Of a DNA stretch of 7,816 nucleotides, positions 5,056 to 7,816 are shown one piece after another. Every line of letters begins with the position of its first letter. Within the stretch, counting starts at the first letter, position 1. Made by a program: the position numbers and the translations under genes. The notes under the pieces are model-generated. The model saw only the letters and a list, made by a program, of their open reading frames with translations. It made no database searches and was not told the origin of the DNA. Source of the stretch: Desulfotignum sp. (GTDB taxonomy: Bacteria; Desulfobacterota; Desulfobacteria; Desulfobacterales; Desulfobacteraceae); assembly GCA_021737445.1 (NCBI GenBank), contig JAIPDY010000153.1:1-7816 (forward strand). The letters run 5' to 3'.

Positions 5056-6119
5056 ATGACCCCCCGTTTCCGGGCCAGGTGCATCATCTGATCAGCCATG
5101 CTTTCCGGCGGTATCCGGTAATCAGACCCGGATTTGGGTACAAGACTTACTGCTTCCACAGGACAGACAGACACACACAGGCCGCAGCCGATGCACCGGT
5201 CCAAATCCACCCGGGCAATGTCCTCATCACCGACCGCCAGCGCTCCCATCTGGCATCTGTCCATGCAGGCTTCACACCCGGTGCAGGCATAGGCATCCAC
5301 CCTGGCAAAATGGTTGGAAAAGACAAGATCTGCCGGTTTCGGATGTTTGTTCAAGGCCCGGAGCACCCCGCAGCAATCCCCGCAGCAGTTGCACATGCCG
5401 CCCGGGTTCTGGGAAGTGGCGGGCTGGGTCACCAGACCGGCCTCTCTGCAGTCTGCCAGGATCTTTTCCGCCTCTGCCAGGGAAATTTTTCGCCCCATGC
5501 CCCTGTCCAGGTAATACTGCCCCATGGAACCGAACATGAAACAGGCCTCAAGGGGTTTGCCGCAGTCATGGTCCACCAGGGCGGCGGTCTTGCGGCAGAT
5601 ACAGTCCGTGACCACAATGGCGGGCTTGTCCCTGAGAATGGCCAGGGCATCTTCATGGCTTGCCACATGATGGGTCACATCAATGGACTTGTGGACAGGG
5701 ATGGTTCTCAGGAAATATTCCGCCCCTTTTTGCATGGCATGGTCAAACGCCTCTTCAAAATACTGCCTGGCCATGGCGGCAAATTCCGGTTTGAGGTTTT
5801 TGACCTGGAACTCGAACAGCCCATGGACAAAGGGAATGGCCCCGTACCGGGCCTCATCCCCCTTTTTCAGGCAAAAGAGCAGTCCTTTGTCTGCCATGAC
5901 TTCCAGCTGCTCTGCCACCGCCTCTTCGGGCTGTCCCGTGCGGGTGCTGACGGTCCGGGCTGTTTCCAGCATGGGGGAGAGCTGGGAGAACATTTGTGCC
6001 TCCTGCTCTGTGAAAAGGTACTGGAGAATTCTGATCTCGATGCCGGATGCTGTTTGAGGAAATCCCATGGAGTACTGGTCCAGCTGCTGCTGTAATCTGC
6101 GGTAAATGTCTTCTGCCAT
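5052..6119 (-). CDS. Multi-cluster [4Fe-4S] protein with winged-helix-like N-terminus
   Basis: Of 355 residues, about 25-105 look like a winged helix followed by the FVHGLFEFQ segment. A Cys-rich middle follows (C173-x-C175, C186, C193, then CNCCGDCC at 243-250). The C-terminus has a two-cluster ferredoxin domain, CTGCEACMDRC (279-289) and CIGCGLCVSVCP (309-320). The ferredoxin part should hold two [4Fe-4S] clusters and move electrons; the middle cysteines could hold a further metal centre. No signal peptide or membrane segment is seen. AAGGA about 6 bases before ATG 6119 supports the start. Proteins of this build are known to me mainly from sulfate reducers and other anaerobes as uncharacterised 4Fe-4S binding proteins. 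The helical-repeat gene ends 15 bases upstream and the QueG-like gene overlaps its stop. Confidence 0.8.
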   Translation of the reverse strand: MAEDIYRRLQQQLDQYSMGFPQTASGIEIRILQYLFTEQEAQMFSQLSPMLETARTVSTRTGQPEEAVAEQLEVMADKGLLFCLKKGDEARYGAIPFVHGLFEFQVKNLKPEFAAMARQYFEEAFDHAMQKGAEYFLRTIPVHKSIDVTHHVASHEDALAILRDKPAIVVTDCICRKTAALVDHDCGKPLEACFMFGSMGQYYLDRGMGRKISLAEAEKILADCREAGLVTQPATSQNPGGMCNCCGDCCGVLRALNKHPKPADLVFSNHFARVDAYACTGCEACMDRCQMGALAVGDEDIARVDLDRCIGCGLCVSVCPVEAVSLVPKSGSDYRIPPESMADQMMHLARKRGVI

Positions 6120-6134
6120 CTGTCCTTTTCCTTA

Positions 6135-7388
6135 TTATATCGCCTGCCATCCCGGAACAATACTGGCAAATTCCTGCTGAAAAGCCGGACGTCTGAGGTT
6201 GTCATTTTTGACTTTGACTGCCAGTTTTTTCCATCTGCTTTCATCATTCATCACGTTGACCAGCATATGGCGAACTTTTGCCATTACTTCAGCCTTTCTC
6301 GCATATTCTTCTCTTTTGTGATTGGAAGAAAGATTACCCAGTCCGGAAATATACCATTTAAGAATTTTTTCAGGGTACTGTTTTTCAAGTTTTTCTGCGA
6401 TGCTTACAATCGTATCGCTGGTAAAATTGTATTGTGGATAACTGCACTTTGACAAAAGATTCACAACACTGTCGTACTCTTTTCGATCCATATGGATTTT
6501 CATCTGCTCAGTTTTTCCGGTATCTTTCATTTTTTTCAGGAGTCTGGGTTCATACTCTTTCCATTCTACCGCCGTACACGCGCTTTTGAATTTTTTGTAT
6601 TTATCAAGGGTTAAATAATCTGCCGCCTGATCAAACTGAAGTTCGATCCAGGTCGTCCGGTCACCCGCCTCCTGGGCCCGTTCGGCCACAAACGCCCGCA
6701 ATTCATTCATCCGCCCTGTTGCCTTCTTAAGTCCTTTTTGGGCGATCTGAATCGATTTTTCCTTCTCTCCTGTTTCCCAGTAAAACTCAGCCAGATCATG
6801 GTAATCAGCGCCAACTTTCATATACTTCAACCGAAGCTCAAGGTATTTGTCATGGTCCCCGATCTGCCGATAAATGTTGCGGGCATTGCGGGTTTGCCAC
6901 TCATCATGCATAGCTTCCAGGCTTTCGGCAAGGTATCGAAATTCAGCAGCGGAATAACAGGCGGCATAAGCAAGCTCATTCAGCGCATCCTCCCCTCCTG
7001 AATTTCCGCTTTTAATAAACGGTAGGACAGAGTCGAGTATTTCACGTCGATACGTTTCATCGACCTTTTTTGAAGTCAGACGTTTTGTAATTTCATACAG
7101 CAATTCCCACACCTGGTCTTCCACCCCATAAGGTCCGCCGCCATACGCATCCAGATCCTCAAGATCCGGCAGCAGCTCAGCCCATATGGACATGATGGCT
7201 TCCCCTTCCGACCGGCGTTTAAGCATCTTGGAAACAGCTGTATTTTTCTTTAAATAATCAAAGCACTCTCGACGTATCTCAGGATCGTTTTCAGCCAGAT
7301 TACGTATCAGCTCTGAAAGGGCCTTTGTCGGTGCTGCTGTAATCAGTTCGGCCAGTGCAGTATCTTTTTTTGTTTTACTCTTTGCCAT
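6135..7388 (-). CDS. Alpha-helical repeat protein of unknown function (TPR/HEAT-like)
   Basis: The 417-residue protein is soluble and almost wholly helical, with no signal peptide, no cysteine motif and no catalytic motif I can recognise. The N-terminus is basic (MAKSKTKKD), followed by a HEAT-like segment (about 23-48, ALSELIRNLAENDPEIRREC). A TPR-like unit DLAEFYWETGEKEKSIQIAQ (198-217) lies in the middle. It weakly recalls the helical part of SWIM-zinc-finger-linked or DUF6880-like proteins; that comparison is from memory and uncertain. ATG 7388 is chosen because AGGAAAGG lies 5 bases upstream; an in-frame GTG at 7436 has no such site. It is the first gene of the minus-strand operon with the two Fe-S genes, and it is AT-richer than they are, so it may have joined them later. 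Confidence 0.65.
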   Translation of the reverse strand: MAKSKTKKDTALAELITAAPTKALSELIRNLAENDPEIRRECFDYLKKNTAVSKMLKRRSEGEAIMSIWAELLPDLEDLDAYGGGPYGVEDQVWELLYEITKRLTSKKVDETYRREILDSVLPFIKSGNSGGEDALNELAYAACYSAAEFRYLAESLEAMHDEWQTRNARNIYRQIGDHDKYLELRLKYMKVGADYHDLAEFYWETGEKEKSIQIAQKGLKKATGRMNELRAFVAERAQEAGDRTTWIELQFDQAADYLTLDKYKKFKSACTAVEWKEYEPRLLKKMKDTGKTEQMKIHMDRKEYDSVVNLLSKCSYPQYNFTSDTIVSIAEKLEKQYPEKILKWYISGLGNLSSNHKREEYARKAEVMAKVRHMLVNVMNDESRWKKLAVKVKNDNLRRPAFQQEFASIVPGWQAI

Positions 7389-7393
7389 ATCGG

Positions 7394-7401
7394 CCTTTCC
7401 T
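7394..7401 (-). promoter_or_regulatory. Ribosome binding site that fixes the helical-repeat gene start
   Basis: AGGAAAGG on the minus strand with a 5-base spacer before ATG 7388. It argues against the in-frame GTG 7436 and ATG 7421/7418 starts, which have no such site. Confidence 0.7.
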
Positions 7402-7565
7402 TTTACTATTTCAGACATCATGATCAGTATTTCCACCGCAGATGGCGGGGTATAAATAATTTCCTGATTTGAATCTTTACCAGAAGTTAATTTTCAGATA
7501 AAGCAATTTTTGCAATATTATCCGCCATGACGGAAAATTCGGAAAAACAGCACACATTTCAGCTT

Positions 7566-7594
7566 TTCACCTGCGCCGTGACCTGTTATATAAA
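7566..7594 (+). promoter_or_regulatory. Candidate sigma70 promoter towards the hsdR-like gene
   Basis: TTCACC (7566-7571) and TATAAA (7589-7594) are 17 bases apart. The start would be about 7601, giving a leader of about 160 bases that contains the hairpin at 7719-7740. Confidence 0.4.
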
Positions 7595-7718
7595 AAGAAA
7601 CATAAAGATCCGCCGGAAAGATTATGGTCACCTGCCGGCATCAAACCGCCGGTATATAGGAAATTGAGGCAGCGTCATATGGGAAAGACACCGGAAAATT
7701 TTGTGGAGACAGTCAAAA

Positions 7719-7740
7719 GGCCCCTTCTGCAAAAGGGGCC
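7719..7740. repeat. GC-rich hairpin upstream of the hsdR-like gene
   Basis: GGCCCCTT (7719-7726) and AAGGGGCC (7733-7740) form an 8-bp perfect stem with a 6-base loop. On the minus strand it is followed by TTTT (7718-7715), like an intrinsic terminator, but no minus-strand gene end is visible beside it within the window. On the plus strand it lies 22 bases before the hsdR-like ATG and has no T-run, so it could act as a leader hairpin. Confidence 0.5.
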
Positions 7741-7761
7741 CAGCCGGGAAAAGCGGGTCTG

Positions 7762-7816
7762 ATGAACAAAAAACAACTTTCCGAACGAGATATCTGCACA
7801 AAGTACATCACACCGG
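7762..7816 (+). CDS. hsdR: Type I restriction endonuclease R subunit, N-terminus only (partial)
   Basis: The 18 visible codons read MNKKQLSERDICTKYITP, which matches the characteristic (S/T)ERDICTK(Y/F)ITP start of EcoEI-type HsdR proteins. Intact members carry a nuclease domain, a DEAD-box translocase and a C-terminal coupling region, and cut unmodified foreign DNA together with HsdM and HsdS. Only the start lies in the window, so intactness and partner genes cannot be seen. The ribosome binding site is weak. Confidence 0.6.
   Translation, partial: MNKKQLSERDICTKYITP

Larger units (their letters stand above)
7402..7761. other. Divergent intergenic region before the hsdR-like gene
   Basis: About 360 bases separate the minus-strand operon from the plus-strand gene at the right edge. 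I see no protein gene here. It is AT-rich to the left and more GC-rich to the right, and holds a candidate plus-strand promoter (7566-7594), the hairpin at 7719-7740 and small CCGGC/GCCGG repeats around 7610-7655. The promoter of the minus-strand operon must also lie here, but no convincing pair of boxes was found. Confidence 0.5.

Noticed and set aside
4192..5091. Plus-strand open frame of 299 codons
   Set aside because: It lies opposite the QueG-like gene, whose protein shows clear family motifs. The long open frame follows from the GC-rich codon use of that gene, and its own translation is low in recognisable structure.
5022..6095. Plus-strand open frame of 357 codons
   Set aside because: It is antisense to the multi-cluster Fe-S gene, which has ferredoxin motifs and a good ribosome binding site. 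The His/Gly-rich translation is typical of a shadow frame.
7389..7436. GTG or ATG starts 10 to 16 residues earlier for the helical-repeat gene
   Set aside because: They have no ribosome binding site, whereas AGGAAAGG sits at the right distance from ATG 7388.

Overview
The window looks like a chromosomal segment of a sulfate-reducing deltaproteobacterium of the Desulfobacter / Desulfotignum / Desulfobacula kind. That placement is an inference from the cysteine-rich Fe-S protein pair, the DUF4143-type ATPase, the abundance of toxin-antitoxin genes and the moderate GC content. No rRNA, tRNA or CRISPR array was seen.

Left part (1-1830), accessory and scarred. Two 90-bp direct repeats (1-90 and 1081-1170, about 92% identical) start with a REP-like palindrome and bracket a toxin-first toxin-antitoxin pair (438-1054). 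The antitoxin reading frame ends inside another REP-like half-site. A run of 15 G lies upstream of the toxin. Directly after the second repeat comes a patchwork of decayed gene pieces (1171 to about 1830): two separated parts of a UDP-glucuronate decarboxylase/epimerase-type SDR gene, two parts of cobalt/nickel ECF-transporter-type ABC ATPases, and a His-rich metal-binding tail.

Middle part (1832-3852). A minus-strand AAA ATPase with a DUF4143-type C-terminus has a leader rich in hairpins, including a perfect 16-bp inverted repeat just before the gene. It is divergent from a second, different toxin-antitoxin pair (3245-3852), whose promoter overlaps an 18-bp perfect AT palindrome. In both pairs the predicted transcription start falls at or within one base of the toxin start codon and no Shine-Dalgarno is present, which suggests leaderless transcripts.

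Right part (3931-7388), minus strand. Three genes form a tight operon: an alpha-helical repeat protein of unknown function, a multi-cluster Fe-S protein with a winged-helix-like N-terminus, and a QueG-like Fe-S protein with a C-terminal HEAT region. The last two overlap by ATGA, and the first two are 14-15 bases apart. They probably form one cytoplasmic redox unit.

Right edge. A divergent intergenic region carries a candidate plus-strand promoter and a GC-rich hairpin before the first 18 codons of a gene whose N-terminus matches type I restriction endonuclease HsdR. The window therefore probably borders a restriction-modification locus, and the two toxin-antitoxin pairs plus the ATPase make a defence-type accessory region likely.
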